Below the pieces are notes generated by a model. It saw nothing but the letters and a program-made list of their open reading frames with translations. It had not been told where the DNA came from and did no database searches. This document shows, piece after piece, positions 13,457 through 25,493 of a DNA stretch of 64,000 nt; position 1 is the stretch's first letter; every line of letters starts with the position of its first letter. The stretch is from Amoeboaphelidium protococcarum (lineage: Eukaryota; Aphelidiomycota; Aphelidea). The translations under genes were made by a program, and so were the position numbers. The stretch spans positions 1,492,501 through 1,556,500 of the forward strand of contig JALECJ010000258.1 in the NCBI GenBank assembly GCA_023515745.1, given 5' to 3'.

Positions 13457-16400
13457 ATGAAACGTTGTATTTTGAGTCGTTGTTGGAGCAATTAGGCACC
13501 CATAAGTAAAGATGATCAAGTTATTAGGAGAAATTATGTTGGTATATAAATGCTGTCAGAGTATATGCACAAGTAGGTATTCAAAAATCTTCGCAGTACG
13601 CCCTTATCTGAGTAGAAACAACTTGCTACTGAGCATCTGACGCGTTAGAATTTGTGGAATAAACCGACAATAGATGTGCCTCATCCCGACATTCGTCTAC
13701 CTTCTCTGCTTGGCAAGAATATTCATGAGCATTTCAAGTAGATGGCTTTCACCAACTTTTCCAGTTTTCTGTAATTGGCATTAAAGTTGCAAAAGTGTTA
13801 GATTCCTGCGATGCCTCCCGTCGGTCAATGGCCCGTAACGAGAGCTGGCTGGACGCGTTACTGTCCGCAACGTTCAACTTTCCGACCTGTGGACTTCCCA
13901 GAAGAATCCGCATTAGTATTTGATGTTGAAGCATTGGTTAAACGGGGCAAATATCCTACTCTGGCTGTGGCGGCGAGTGATCAAGCGTGGTATGCGTGGT
14001 TGTCTCCTGTTTTATTTGAATCTTCATCTGCTGATCGCCGTCAGTATAAGCATCTTATTCCACTAGGTAATAACCATACGGATCAGAATACAGCAGAGCA
14101 GCAGCTTATTATTGGTCATAATGTCTCGTTTGATCGCGCCAGGATTCTAGAAGAGTATGACATTCGGTAATCACAGCGGCGGTTCCTTGATACAATGAGT
14201 TTGCACATGGCTAATAGTGGATTGACTAGTGATCAAAGAGTCGTGTGGAAGAGTATAGACAAATAGAAAAAGGTGAAAGCTGAATTTGATGATATTTAAT
14301 CTGATGCATATTAGAGAGGTGAGTAAATGGCGCCAAGTGGTATGCATTTAATGACAGAGGACAAGTTTGATGAAACAGACGTGGAATGGTATAATTTATC
14401 ATCTCTGAACAGTTTGAGTTCTGTGTATAAGCTGCACTTTGGTAAGGAGTTAGACAAGGAGTAGCGGAACATTTTTGTAGAGGGCGACATTGAAGACGTT
14501 AGACGGGATTTGTAGAACTGTTTGTAGTATTGCGCACAGGATGTAATGGCCACTTTTTAGATTTTTTAAAAGCTATTTGCCAAGTTTTGGACACAGAAGG
14601 TGTAAGGGAATCTCATACCACTGGCAGGAGTTCTTGAAATGGGGTCGCCATATCTGCCTATATCTTCAGGATGGAATGACTACATTTAGCGATGTGATAA
14701 TCTACTGAATGAGAGATAAAGTCATGTGGCTCATAGACTAGTTGAACTGACCGACTTTGTTCTTAAAAGTGCAGAGTCTGAGCGTACTACCGACCACTAT
14801 CTTAAATAGCTTGACTGGTCAATGGTTGGTCGTAAGGACAATAAGTTGCCTCGCTGGTACAAGCAGTTGATTCCATCAAAGTAGACCGATCCCGTGGTGA
14901 CTATCCGCTCTCGAATAACTCCTCTCCTTCTTCGTATGACTTGGATGGGCTATCCATTGTACTATCTAGGTACATCGTATGGTTGGTGTTTCCGTGTCCC
15001 TTGGAAGGAAGACCATAATTTCGACATGTCTCAGAAGGTGAATGTGGAAGAGTTCCGTGAATCTGTCTTACGATTGGTCGAGAAATCCAAGTCTGGCGTA
15101 TCTGTTCAGTAATTCTATTTGAATTTGGTGGAGAATGATTTCGAAGGTGTATACTTTCGTCTACCTGTAAATGGCTTCGGACCCAAAGCTTCAAAGAATT
15201 GTGGATCTCCTTTTGCCAAGTCGTTCCTACGACACTTCTCCGAAGGGAGTATCTCATCACAAGATGGTCTGGCGCGGGAGGCTATCGATGCAAATGCTTC
15301 TTGTTCTTACTGGATCAGCTCGAGGGAACGTATTATCGATTAGTTTGTCATTGACTCGTCACGATTTATTCCTCAATAGGACTTTAATGTAATCCTGCCA
15401 CAAATTGTCACCATGGGCACTGTTACGCGACGCGCTGTAGAGCCTACCTGGCTAACAGCATCTAATGCCAAGTCTACCAAGATTGGCTCTGAATTGAAAA
15501 GCCAAGTTGTGGCCCCTCCTGGATATAAGATTGTTGGTGCGGATGTTGATAGTTAAGAACTTTGGATCTCCAGTCTGTTAGGGGATGCTCAGTTTGGAAT
15601 ACATGGCGGGACAGCTCTTGGGTGGATGTGTCTATAGGGAAATAAGAATGATAAGACTGATCTACATTCTTCATCTGCTCAGATATTGGGCCTCAGTAGA
15701 GATGCGGCCAAAGTGTTCAATTATGCCCGCATCTACGGCTCTGGTCTTAATTTTGCATCGACGCTCCTCTCCAAGTACAATCCATCTATGAGTGAAGAGG
15801 ATGCCAAGAATAAGGCACAGTTGTTGTATAACAAGACTAAAGGTATTAAATGGTTTCCGCCTAGAAATTTTGCAGATTGGCAACTAAATGACGAGGCTAA
15901 GGGGCACAAGAAATAGTTATCTAGATCTGTTTGGTATGGCGGCACCGAGTCATTTATGTTTAATACTCTTGAAGATATCGCATTGTCTGATGATCCGCGG
16001 ACTCCCGTGTGTAAAGTATAATTGCCAGACTCTTTGTTATCTACCAGCTCAAGGCGGAAGTACTTAATGAGTTGTGTCAATTGGGTAGTTCAATCTTCTG
16101 GGGTTGATTACTTGCATCTCCTGATGGTGTCCATGTCGTATTTGAGCAGGTAATATCAGATTGACTGCAGATTGCTGCTCACAATACATGATGAAGTGCG
16201 GTTTCTAGTGGCAGAAAAGGATTAGTATCGTGCTGCGCTGGCTTTGCAGATTTCTAATCTTTGGACTCGCGCATACTTTGCTTACAGTGCCGGTATTTAT
16301 GACTTGCCTCTGTCTGTAGCTTTCTTTTCTGGTGTGGATATTGATCACGTTTTGCGCAAAGAGACTAGTGATCCATGCATAACTCCGTCCTCTCCTGATG

Positions 16401-16678
16401 GTTAACCGGTATTCGGCGAGACTTTTAACATTTATCAACTTATTGATAAAGGTTTCTCTAGTTTAGATTCCAGCGAAAATCAGTAGTTGTCTGCTTAATA
16501 AAACTCTGAATAATTGCGATAAGTTGCGGATGATCTTTCATAACTTGATAATCTCTCTATGCAAAGTACAGTTGATAACTCCAAATGGCTTCGCGTATAA
16601 ATGGCTCAAAATTAAGGTGAATTCAAGTCATTGATATTTAAGAACAACAAGTTAAAAGCCAAGTAATTGAAATAGTGA
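13457..16678 (+). CDS. MIP1: Mitochondrial DNA polymerase gamma (family A)
   Basis: 1073 aa, intronless. Replicates mitochondrial DNA. The start [12 protein letters not shown] at 13457 supplies a basic, amphipathic presequence, followed by [17 protein letters not shown], the POLG N-terminal signature. Exonuclease: [20 protein letters not shown] (exo I, near residue 154) and [12 protein letters not shown] (exo II, near 219), [11 protein letters not shown]. Polymerase: motif [20 protein letters not shown] (near 695, Gln is TAA at 15554-15556), motif [17 protein letters not shown] (near 747), motif [12 protein letters not shown] (near 907). The C terminus has a Gln-rich tail of about 80 residues with many TAR codons. 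POLG is essentially an opisthokont enzyme, which bears on the host's identity. It converges on the ArfGAP gene, with 34 bp between stops. Confidence 0.95.
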
Positions 16679-16712
16679 AAGTTCCAAGTCTTAAGATTTG
16701 TATTGCTATTTC

Positions 16713-18194
16713 TCACTTCTATCCTGCACCGTTCTAAAAACCGCTGTACATGGACGCAAATGGATCATTCTGGACAGCTTAAAATGGATTCTATGACTGT
16801 TAAGATGATTGCCACGAGCCAACCTCTACTTACGGCTATGGATTAAATTGCGCCATATTGTTTGGGGTTTAATATGGATTCTACCTTGGAATATGTGCAT
16901 TATTTGCATAACCAGCCTATACGTTCTACTGCCACATGAATGGATTCTAGTCCAGAGACGCTGCCATATTTTGCTAATTCTAGTAAGGCTGCTACATACC
17001 AAATGGATTATTCATCAAATTACCATTCATCTGTGGCTGTGCATACACATTATTGTTCATGGCCATATTCCCTCCCATTATCTAGAAGCCCTGACTCTGT
17101 TATGGAGGTGACACGATACCAAATGGATTATCTGCAATTCCAAAAGGATTGGCGTTAAACTGAGACTGTTGCGGACCTTGCTGATTGTTAAAGTTGTTCT
17201 GCTGCGACATGGTCGATTGCTGCTGAGGCATACTACCAAAAAACTATGAATTACCAAACGGATTCATTTGTTATTATTATTATGCCATACCACCATTCAT
17301 CTAGAATGGATTGGACTGATAGCTAGTATTCATTGATTGTGGCGCGAAATTATTACTTGCCTGCCCCATACCGCTGCTGAAAAACTGATTCTAAGGCACC
17401 GATCCAGCAGTGAAGTCAAGCGAGTTTAGCCCCAGAAGATCATCAGCAGCTGATGGAGTCTTTTGCATTGACTTTTAGTTAGATGAAGTCACCTGGGGAG
17501 TTTGAAGATGCTTGCTCTATGATGCTGCTTTGGGCGCACTGTCAATTACAGAAGGCAGAGGCTTGCTTGTATTGTCAGCAAAAGCGTCTAATTACTACTC
17601 AAGAGATACGCCAGACTTTTGCGTAGCCAATCTGCTAGAGTTATCACGTCTTCCAACTGCCGCTGTATTACCAGCTGTCGCAGCGGACTAAAAGCTCAAC
17701 ACTGAGGCAGCGTCACTTACCGTATCAGCAGTCGCAGTATTGGACAAACTGCCGGCACCTCTAGACTTTTGATGATGATCTCCATATTGAATAGATTCCT
17801 CTACCACATCAACTGCTGCTGTAGCATCATACCACTTCTTCTCTTGATACTTTCTGCGCATGAAATCTTTCAACTCTACAGGATTGTTTCGATCAGGCAG
17901 TCTTTGAACGGATGGATTAAACTTGGCCATCCAGATGGACTTGGCGCGTTTATTACCATTTGCTTTAAGCTGTGTGACATCATCTTGGGTGAATGTCGCT
18001 GCAGTTAGCGATTTAGTTCGATGATAATCGCGAATAGCACCAGCGCATGTGGCACAGATGAAAGTGTACGTGATAACGTCAACATACGCAACACCCTACT
18101 TATCGCACTCTGCACAAAACTTGTTATGCTCAAGCTTTTGCTACTCTTTAATTTCCTTGTTGATCTTTTCCTCTGCTCTCTTTTACATACTCAT
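16713..18194 (-). CDS. AGFG-type ArfGAP with NPF repeats
   Basis: 493 aa, no intron. An ArfGAP zinc finger starts near residue 30: FCAECDKQGVAYVDVITYTF then ICATCAGAIRDYHRTKS, with C-x2-C-x16-C-x2-C and the catalytic Arg; then SIWMAKFNPSVQRLPDRNN and LKDFMRRKYQEKKWYD, the end of the ArfGAP fold. The rest is a disordered Gln/Asn/Ser tail with at least seven NPF tripeptides (for example NANPFGIADNPFG, MNPFGNSQFF). NPF motifs bind EH domains of endocytic adaptors. Finger plus NPF/FG-rich tail is the AGFG (HRB) arrangement, linked to Arf GTP hydrolysis in clathrin-coated carriers. An alternative is another NPF-bearing ArfGAP such as an SMAP or Gts1 type. Confidence 0.85.
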
Positions 18195-18467
18195 TATGGT
18201 GAAAGTATTACTATTGAACAAGTTATCACTGATGTATTGTTTCAATTTCGCGTTTGAATTAAAGTAGTTGATGGTCACTCAATTAGATTGCTTGAACTCA
18301 GTGATGGTGATAAAAATAAACTTATCAATCCTAGTGGACCGTAATTAAAACTAGTGATCACGCTCAGCATTTATTTATTATATAATATAATAAAGTTTGT
18401 GAATTTTGTCTGCAGTTTATATCGTTGATGTTTCATTATCAATAGTAAATACTCAGAGTGACTTCAG

Positions 18468-18903
18468 ATGCAGCTCAGTGGGCGTTCTAGCTTCTTCAAC
18501 TTTTTTCGCCAGTTAAGTAAAACGTCACGCTTATCAAGCAGGCAATCAATAGGAATGATGATAAACTCTAGGTGGCAAAGTATTGGAGCTAAATCGGCAG
18601 ATTATATTCACAAAGGAATCGTCACGGTATGAATTATTATTGTTGTTAGATAAATGAACGTATTTCGATTGTAAATTGTGATGTAGATTCTGGCGGTTGG
18701 ATGTGCATTTGGCACGGTGAATCTAAGTCTTGGAATGTATCACAAATATACTACATTGACTGCACGAAAGAACGAACGTGTAAGATTAATATTTGGTTTA
18801 TTTGTATTTATGATATATGAATGATATTCTGAATGTGTAGTTGCAGTAAAAGACATCGTAATAGTCTGAGAGTGGAAGTGACGCGAACGGTTAATCTGAT
18901 TGA
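18468..18903 (+). CDS. Small single-pass membrane protein, COX14-like
   Basis: Exons 18468-18626, 18687-18779 and 18841-18903; introns of 60 and 61 bp, both GT...GTAG; 104 aa. A basic, Ser/Arg-rich N terminus of about 40 residues looks like a mitochondrial targeting sequence. After it comes one hydrophobic stretch GIVTILAVGCAFGTVNLSLG then MYHKYTTLTARKNERLQQK and a Gln/Ser tail. The order short polar segment, one TM, YHxY, basic Gln-rich tail resembles COX14 (cytochrome oxidase assembly), but the similarity is weak and rests on layout. It is divergent from the ArfGAP gene and faces ATP synthase subunit g. Other small inner-membrane subunits cannot be excluded. The perfect phase of all three exons supports a real gene. 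Confidence 0.45.
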
Positions 18904-19032
18904 ATGAAGAGTGAGTGATATAATAGTGATAATGTCGAATACAATTAAAGTGATAAGTTTAAAAACAGAGGTAGAGTATTAATTTCAATTTTCAAATGGT
19001 TTTTTTATAAAGTCAAATGTATTATGAGATAT

Positions 19033-19412
19033 TCAGTACTTGTATCCAATAATCTAACGTCTGGCCAAGATCTCACCAATAGTGAAGAAGCCGGCAACTT
19101 CCACAGTCAATTTAGCAGCATCCCACACATTACGGAGCGTATATCCTCCGATACCATCACGCGCCATTCTAGCAAACAGTCCCTGTCTGATCAGAGTGGC
19201 AAACTCAGAGGCTGCAGAATTCCACGTTCCCAGCTGTGGTGGTGCCAGGTTGGCATTGCGGTACACCAATTTAGAAAACGACCAAGCGGTCAGTGCCTTG
19301 TTCTACACCAAGCTAGTAACTTCTACACACATTTAGAGGGAAACAATAATATAATGATATATAGTCAATTTAAATAAAGTGAATAATTCTTACTACTCAA
19401 TGATGATGCCAT
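19033..19412 (-). CDS. ATP20: Mitochondrial ATP synthase subunit g
   Basis: Exon 1 is only 19 nt (19412-19394); the intron is 71 bp (19323-19393) and exon 2 runs 19322-19033; 102 aa. Subunit g is a membrane subunit at the F1Fo dimer interface. Visible: VYRNANLAPPQLGTWNSAA (the LxPP segment), GYTLRNVWDAAKLTVEVAGF and the ending FFTIGEILARRQIIGYKY, which matches the family's single C-terminal TM and GEIIGRRxIxGY motif. The spliced start reads MASSLSKVTSLVQNKAL, a better N terminus than the ATG at 19332, which would lie inside the intron acceptor. The size equals the usual 100-115 aa. Confidence 0.85.
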
Positions 19413-19694
19413 TTCTGTTTATTAAAATTACAATAACTGTAATAAGGATTTTACTGTACAATAGAGGAAAGAAGAAAAGATAACGATCGTTCACTCAGCC
19501 AGAAAACAGAATCTTTTACTTGGCGAGCGTTAAAGACAGATATAGAGGAAAAGATCAAGCGATGCTCTGAAGGGGAAAAGTCGCGCTACAGACACCAATG
19601 GCAGATCATTCGGAGGGGAAAGTTATAAGAAGCAAGACAAAAATAAAATCATAAAATGTAAATTATAATACAAAGGGTGGACGTACAAACTCTT

Positions 19695-21851
19695 TCATAA
19701 ATCATCACTGTTAATCTTATTATCTATGACTATAACATTGTCGTTACTGGTGGACACGGGAGAGAGGGCGTCATTTTGAGAGCGGAGATAGAACGACAGC
19801 ACGCCAATCCGTGAGTAGAATATCAACTTTAATGACTGGAGGCAATCGAGGAAGAGACGGTCCACTTCCTTCTTCTTTGACGCTGCTGCTGATGATGATG
19901 ATTTTACAGAACTTTTTTACGTATATACCGGTATCTCGCTATTGTGCTTCGGCTGCATTGGACTCTGATATCCATCAAATACATCTTAATAAGCATTACT
20001 ACCATCATCATCATCACTGCTTACGATTAAGCTTATATGCTTTGTCTTGTTGACGCCGTCGTCCATCTTTTATTTCAAATGCTCTGATGCTTCATCAAGA
20101 TGCTCATGACACATCTATCTAACTTTACTGATCACCTACCACCATTTCTATACTGCGAGAATACGATCATGACACCAGTCGTCAATGTAATATTTGACTT
20201 CAATCTAATCCTTCTTCTAATCAGTATGCTCAGCATTTTAACCACCGGTAGAAGAAAGTCTTTACGAGGCACTATTGTTGATATGAGACGATGAATCCTA
20301 ACTAGAGTCTGTTCCGGCTCGATTTCTAACGCGTTCACTCTCACTGTCTCTGATATTAGCCGTTGTGGTTGTAGAATTCGATCCAGAGAGCATTTTACTA
20401 CTACCAAAGGATGAGGATAGAACAGATTAGATTGCACTTGCCGCAGCACTTGCAGAACTGGTTGGTTAGATGAGAGTCAGACGGTACGTGCATCGCTTAG
20501 GATTAAGGGAATACACAATGGGTACATTATCATCAGAATGATCCTATTTCCTTCCGCAAGCAGCGCATACAGTGCAATCATTAACACCACCAGGAGTGAC
20601 TTGAGTAACAGCGTGTGTCGTCAACTCTTTACTGCTAGATGATTATGAATTGAGGAACGATTACCATAATCGTGCAGGAGAAGGTGTTCGATGCTGAGAC
20701 TGTTATTATTACTATTATGATTATTATATCTGCTGATTCTGCTAAGCATCTACCAGACCAAGTGCAGATCCAGATCGTTTAGGCCAAGATATAGAAGCTT
20801 AAGGCGTATGACCCACAGATTGAGACACTTTCTGACTGATAGACTACTTAACCTACTACTGTTACTATTACGACTTGACGGGTTCACTCAACCTGTCAGG
20901 ATTATGATCTTCATCTGAATAGTCCACCTGCTCCATAACAAGCGTTTCATTGACAATACCATCCAGCAGCTTCTTCCAACTCAATTTCCCGCCAGCATAG
21001 GCTCCGCCAGTAATTCTGAGAGCAGGTTCAACAAACTCATCCATGGCAAATTTAACAAACTGACTCAACTGTGCCAACTTGTATGGAGTAAAGTCCAGAA
21101 TATCCGCATGCTTGTGACACAACTCAACAAAAGTCTAAAAATCCACCAACATCCTGGCGTCAGTCATCGAGTCAAGACCAAGCGCTGCAAAAGTATCCAA
21201 TTTATAGAGGCCATCCACTTTGATACTCAGAGATTCGGTAACCTCGGATCTCAATTACTATTAAACATCAGCGGTGGTATTAAACACGTTAATATCTGAA
21301 ATCTTGCGACGCAGAGACACACCTATGCGACGCTCCTTCTCATATTTATTAACAATCTTGCCAAACTCCGTCTCTATAGTCTATCGCTTCTACTGCTCCT
21401 CATGTCGCTTCCTAGACTCATCTGCCACCATGCCATTAGCTTACTCAAACAGATTCCTGGTCAACTCTTCAACCTCCTCCTGCACTTTATCCTTCTCCAC
21501 CTGCAACTAGCCTCGAAGATCAATCTCACGCACCAGCTTACCACTCATATTATGCAAATCTTTCGTTAGTTAGTCACACTCTTCAGTCTTCTTGAAGAGA
21601 GCATTCTCCAACTGCTTGACCAATTTCTAAAGCTTATCATTCTCCATCTTGACACGATTCGCAGTCAAACTATCCAACTGGGCCTACTGCTTTAATAGCG
21701 ACACATGTTCCCCAATCTTGACCAATTTCTCTATAGGCAATCCGCACCGTCTGCAGTCAACGCCCGACCCGTCAATCTCCATTCTGAACTCTCTCACGGA
21801 ATCCTCGCACTGACACCATTAATTATCTTCCGTACTATTATTTTTCTCCAT
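19695..21851 (-). CDS. SEC2: SEC2/Rabin8-type Rab guanine nucleotide exchange factor
   Basis: 718 aa, one frame. Residues about 25-220 form a long coiled coil with the Sec2 exchange signature EELTRNLFEQANGMVADESR (compare TASLFEEANKMV of the family), which opens Sec4/Rab8. A short Cys motif CRRCGLP precedes it. The middle holds VDGLYKLDTF and LDFTPYKLAQLSQFVKFAMD. The C-terminal part shows CTVCAACGRKQ, KRCTYRLTL and YYIDDWCHDRILAVQKWW, matching the Cys-rich C-terminal domain of Rabin8/SEC2 relatives. Between the two lies a polyglutamine region (about 20700-20880) written mostly with TAA and TAG. Role inferred: polarised secretion or ciliary vesicle docking. Shares a 306-bp divergent promoter with MEMO1. 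Confidence 0.85.
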
Positions 21852-22157
21852 ATTCTTATTTTAAAAAAACTTTTATAATCTTAATATTCTACTCAGGCGT
21901 ACTAAAAGATAGTATAGAATGGTACAATCAAAACAGATTATCTGGCCGTGTTCTCACAGACAGTTGCTTTGAGGAAAGAAACGGCTTCGAGTTGGGCGTC
22001 TCACAGCGATCTCTCCCTCTGTCACTCTTTCCTCTCTCACTTAAGCGGGAGATTACTTCCAGTCAGTCACCACTCGTTTGATCGCTTATTAGTCGTTTTA
22101 ATCATTGCCGCCGCCTGATTAAGATTAAGCGCCACTTTACTCAAAGTATTAGTTAAA
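21852..22157. promoter_or_regulatory. Divergent promoter between SEC2 and MEMO1
   Basis: 306 bp without a coding frame. A pyrimidine run (CTCTCCCTCTGTCACTC then CCTCTCTCAC) at 22009-22041 lies 117 bp before the MEMO1 ATG, like tracts before other genes in the window. Function is inferred. Confidence 0.4.
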
Positions 22158-23159
22158 ATGGCTTAGAGTGTTCGCGTTAGGTAGGATAGTCATTCTGGTA
22201 GTTGGTACTTGAAAGATTAGAATGCCTTGTCGTCATAGTTGAATGGCTGGTTGGATAATTAGTAATCTGAAGTGGCCGATGCTAGTAATAACTCAGAAGT
22301 GAGAGTGAGCGAAAGTTGCGTAGATGTTAATATGCTTGGATTAATCGGACCACATGCAGGTTATTCGTATTCTGGGCAATGCGCTTCTTATGGATATTCT
22401 CAGTTGTGTCGTCGTGTTGATTCTACTTAACCGTTGACGATCTATGTACTCGGTCCATCCCATTACTTGTATTTACGGAATAGGTGCGCTTTAACTCAGT
22501 GTTAGCTACTGAGGACACCACTGGGAACACTGCGTGTAAATACCGAGATTAAGGAATAACTTTACAATTCTAAACTTTTCGATTTGTTATCGCAGAGCCA
22601 AGATGAAGAGGAGCACTCAATTGAGATGCATTTACCTTATATTGTGGCGGCGTGCACACGCGCTGGATACAAGTGTGATGCTGATGGAGTGTTGGAGAAT
22701 GTGTCCATAGTTCCCATTGTCGTGGGAAATTTGGATAACAAGTCAGTCATGGATGCGTACGCTCAAGAATTAAGTAGGTGCAATTTAAATGCATAATCTT
22801 TATAGTCATAGCAAGTTAGAGTCATAGTTAGTAGTGACTTTTGCCATTATGGCAAGCGATTCAGATACACGCCATTTAAAGAGCGAATACATTCAAGCAT
22901 TGTTAAGATGGATCATGACGGTATGAAATTGATTGAAAATCAAGATTTAGATGGCTTTCTGTCTTATCTTGATACTACTGGGAATACTATCTGTGGGCGG
23001 TATCCCATTTGTATATTGCTTAGCTGGCTTAATTTAGTTAGAGATCAGGATAATCTCGCTGCGATATCTGTCAAGTTTGTCAATTACGATCAGAGTAACG
23101 CGTGTAATGACAATAACGATAGCAGCGTCTCTTATGCAACTGCCATTATATAATATTGA
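22158..23159 (+). CDS. MEMO1: MEMO1-family protein
   Basis: 333 aa, intronless, stop TGA. The full family pattern is present: SGSWYLKDQNALSSQLNGWL at the N terminus, GLIGPHAGYSYSGQCASYGY, TIYVLGPSHYLYL, the TPLGTLRVNTEI block, EEHSIEMHLPYIV, VPIVVGN, VSSDFCHYGKRFRYTPF and NTICGRYPICILL, ending SSVSYATAI. The His, Asp and Cys residues lining the metal-binding pocket of the LigB-like fold (GPHAG, HSIEMHLP, SSDFCHYG) are conserved. MEMO proteins are cytosolic copper- or redox-linked proteins implicated in cell motility and vitamin or metal homeostasis. An insert between LSRCNLNA and VSSDF is Gln/Ser rich. Shares its promoter region with SEC2. Confidence 0.95.
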
Positions 23160-23369
23160 ATTTCATGTAATCTTTGAAACTTGTAATAATAAATTTGAGA
23201 TTATTTTATAAAGTATCGTATGACTTTATTCTTTTAGACTTGCATTAAAAGACCGTCTTCTACTCACCTTATTGATCCCATCTGTGATTAAGGGGATGAT
23301 CTCGGTACGCGTAGTTCTTTGATCTTCTGTTTAGTTATACACTATCGTATACTGTGGTTGGAATATAAG

Positions 23370-25205
23370 ATGAAATCGGAGCCTAATATTAAAAGAAAGT
23401 ATGTCGCTGTTATCGGTGGGGGTCAGCTGGCTAGAATGATGGTTGAGGATGTGCACAGTAATTTGAATGCTCATCTGACAATCAGTACAATGGATCCCGG
23501 TGCTGACTGCCCTGCGGCGTAGATCAATCGCGTCCATTATTGTGCTCCGTTCAAGAATGTTGGCTCTTTGGAGGATGCGGAATCTATTCAGAAGAATCCA
23601 TTTTATTAATATATCAAGTATGCTGAGGGGAAATAGTAGGCGCAGGTGGATGTAGTGACTTTTGAGATTGAACACGTTGATATCGATGCCCTGGAAGTCG
23701 CCGTACGCCACATCAATCAAGAGCGTAGTAGTGGCAATGCTAATGGCGATAAAGATATTCAGATACATCCGCACCCAAAGACGCTCAAAATAATTCAGGA
23801 TAAATATTAGTAAAAGTTGCATCTGTAGCAGGTGGTCCCGATGAGCCAGTTTATGGAGGTGCGTTCTATGCAAGATTTAAAGAGCGTCGTTGCGGCGTTT
23901 GGTTATCCCTTCCTACTAAAGACCAAGATTGGTGCATACGATGGCAAAGGCAACTTTGTGGTCAAGAGCGAAGAGGATCTGATCAGTGGTGTCTAGAGTT
24001 TAACTGGTAATAGTTTAGGTAGCTCTGACCGTCTGGATAATCTGTACGCCGAGAAATTTGTCAACTTTGATCGTGAATTGGCTGTTATGGTTTGCAAGTA
24101 GGATGACACGGTCGTAGCTTATCCTGTGGTTCATACTGTATAAAAGAACAATGTGTGCCATTAGGTGATTTGTCCTGATGATTCTTCGAGTGAAGTTTTA
24201 CAGAAAGCTCGTGATATTGCCGTCAAAGTTGTAACTTTATTCCATGGTAATGGTGTTTATGGCGTAGAACTGTTTAGATGCCCAGATGGACGCGTCTTAT
24301 TTAATGAAGTGGCACCACGGCCGCACAATTCTGGTCATTATACGATTGAGGCATGCCACACCAGTCAGTTTGAGTAGCACTTGCGCGCAGTGTCAGGACT
24401 CCTACTTGGCTAGTGTGGTTTGAAAGTCGGTGCCGCTGTCATGTAGAATATGCTTGGATCAGCTGATTGCGATATGGAGTAGATGATTGCTGATTGTCAG
24501 CGTCTCATGTCTGTTCCTGGGGCCCGTGTGCATTGGTATGGAAAGTCAAAGTGCTCTAATGGAAGGAAGATGGGACATGTTACATTGTGTGGCGATAATG
24601 TATCCGCGTTATTAGCTCATCTTGAATTGGACAAAGTGTCGACATTCTCATCTTATGCGCGGATCAAGTATGATGTCGCTGTGATTATGGGAAGTGATTC
24701 TGATCTTCCTATAATGAGCTATGCTTGCAAGATTCTGGATACTTTTGGAGTGTCATACCTGTGTACTATTGTATCTGCTCACCGCACATCTGATAGATTG
24801 AGTCAGTTTGCGCGTAGTGCTCACAAAAATGGGTTTAAAGTCATAATCGCAGGTGCTGGTGGCGCGGCTCATCTTGCTGGAATGTGCGCGTCAATGACTC
24901 CACTACCGGTGATTGGAGTTCCAATTGCTCTTAAACACTTGGATGGTGTTGATTCTCTGTACAGCACTGTGTAGATGCCTAGAGGTGTTCCATGTGCCAC
25001 GGTAGCCATTAACAATGCGGAGAATGCCGGTTTGCTAGCGGTGCGCATCCTTGGCAAGTATAACGAGAAGATGCTCACTTATCAGAAAGCCATGACGGAA
25101 TCTGTCATTGACAAGGCTCACCGTCTGGAGACTTTGGGATGGCAAGAATATCTATCTCAAAAAGTATCCCAAGAATAATAATAATAGTAATAGAAGAAAC
25201 AATGA
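23370..25205 (+). CDS. ADE2: Phosphoribosylaminoimidazole carboxylase, fungal-type PurK-PurE fusion
   Basis: 611 aa, intronless. N-terminal ATP-grasp PurK domain: [82 protein letters not shown]-terminal class I PurE domain: [64 protein letters not shown]. Together they convert AIR to CAIR in de novo purine synthesis. The PurK-before-PurE order is that of fungal ADE2 and plants, not animal PAICS. The C terminus ends in six Gln codons written TAA/TAG before KKQ and TGA, so the tail is lineage-specific. The 5' flank to MEMO1 is 210 bp. Confidence 0.97.
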
Positions 25206-25361
25206 CCATGAACATAGTTAATAAATTATATACACTAATATCATTAATATCGCCTATCCATTTGCGTCGTATTCTAAGTCATAAAAGCTGGCCCCTCTAC
25301 AATGTCTCTGTAGAGATTCTCTCCATAGTTTTCCAAATCTCTGTTCTTCACATGCGCGTTC

Positions 25362-25405
25362 GTTCCTTCTCTACTCTCTCGCCTTTCTTCCTCCCATTCT
25401 CTGAG
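25362..25405 (+). promoter_or_regulatory. CT-rich tract upstream of GID8
   Basis: Pyrimidine-rich run (CTTCTCTACTCTCTCGCC then TTCTTCCTCCCATTCTC) about 90 bp before the GID8 start codon, similar in composition and distance to tracts before the GATA, PP1 and MEMO1 genes. Likely a core promoter or 5'-UTR element; inference. Confidence 0.35.
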
Positions 25406-25493
25406 CGTCACTTACCCATACTAATCTTTTCCTCTTTGTTTCGATAGTAGTTGAGTGATATTTTGATAGTTACATTACTATTTGAATCAAATT

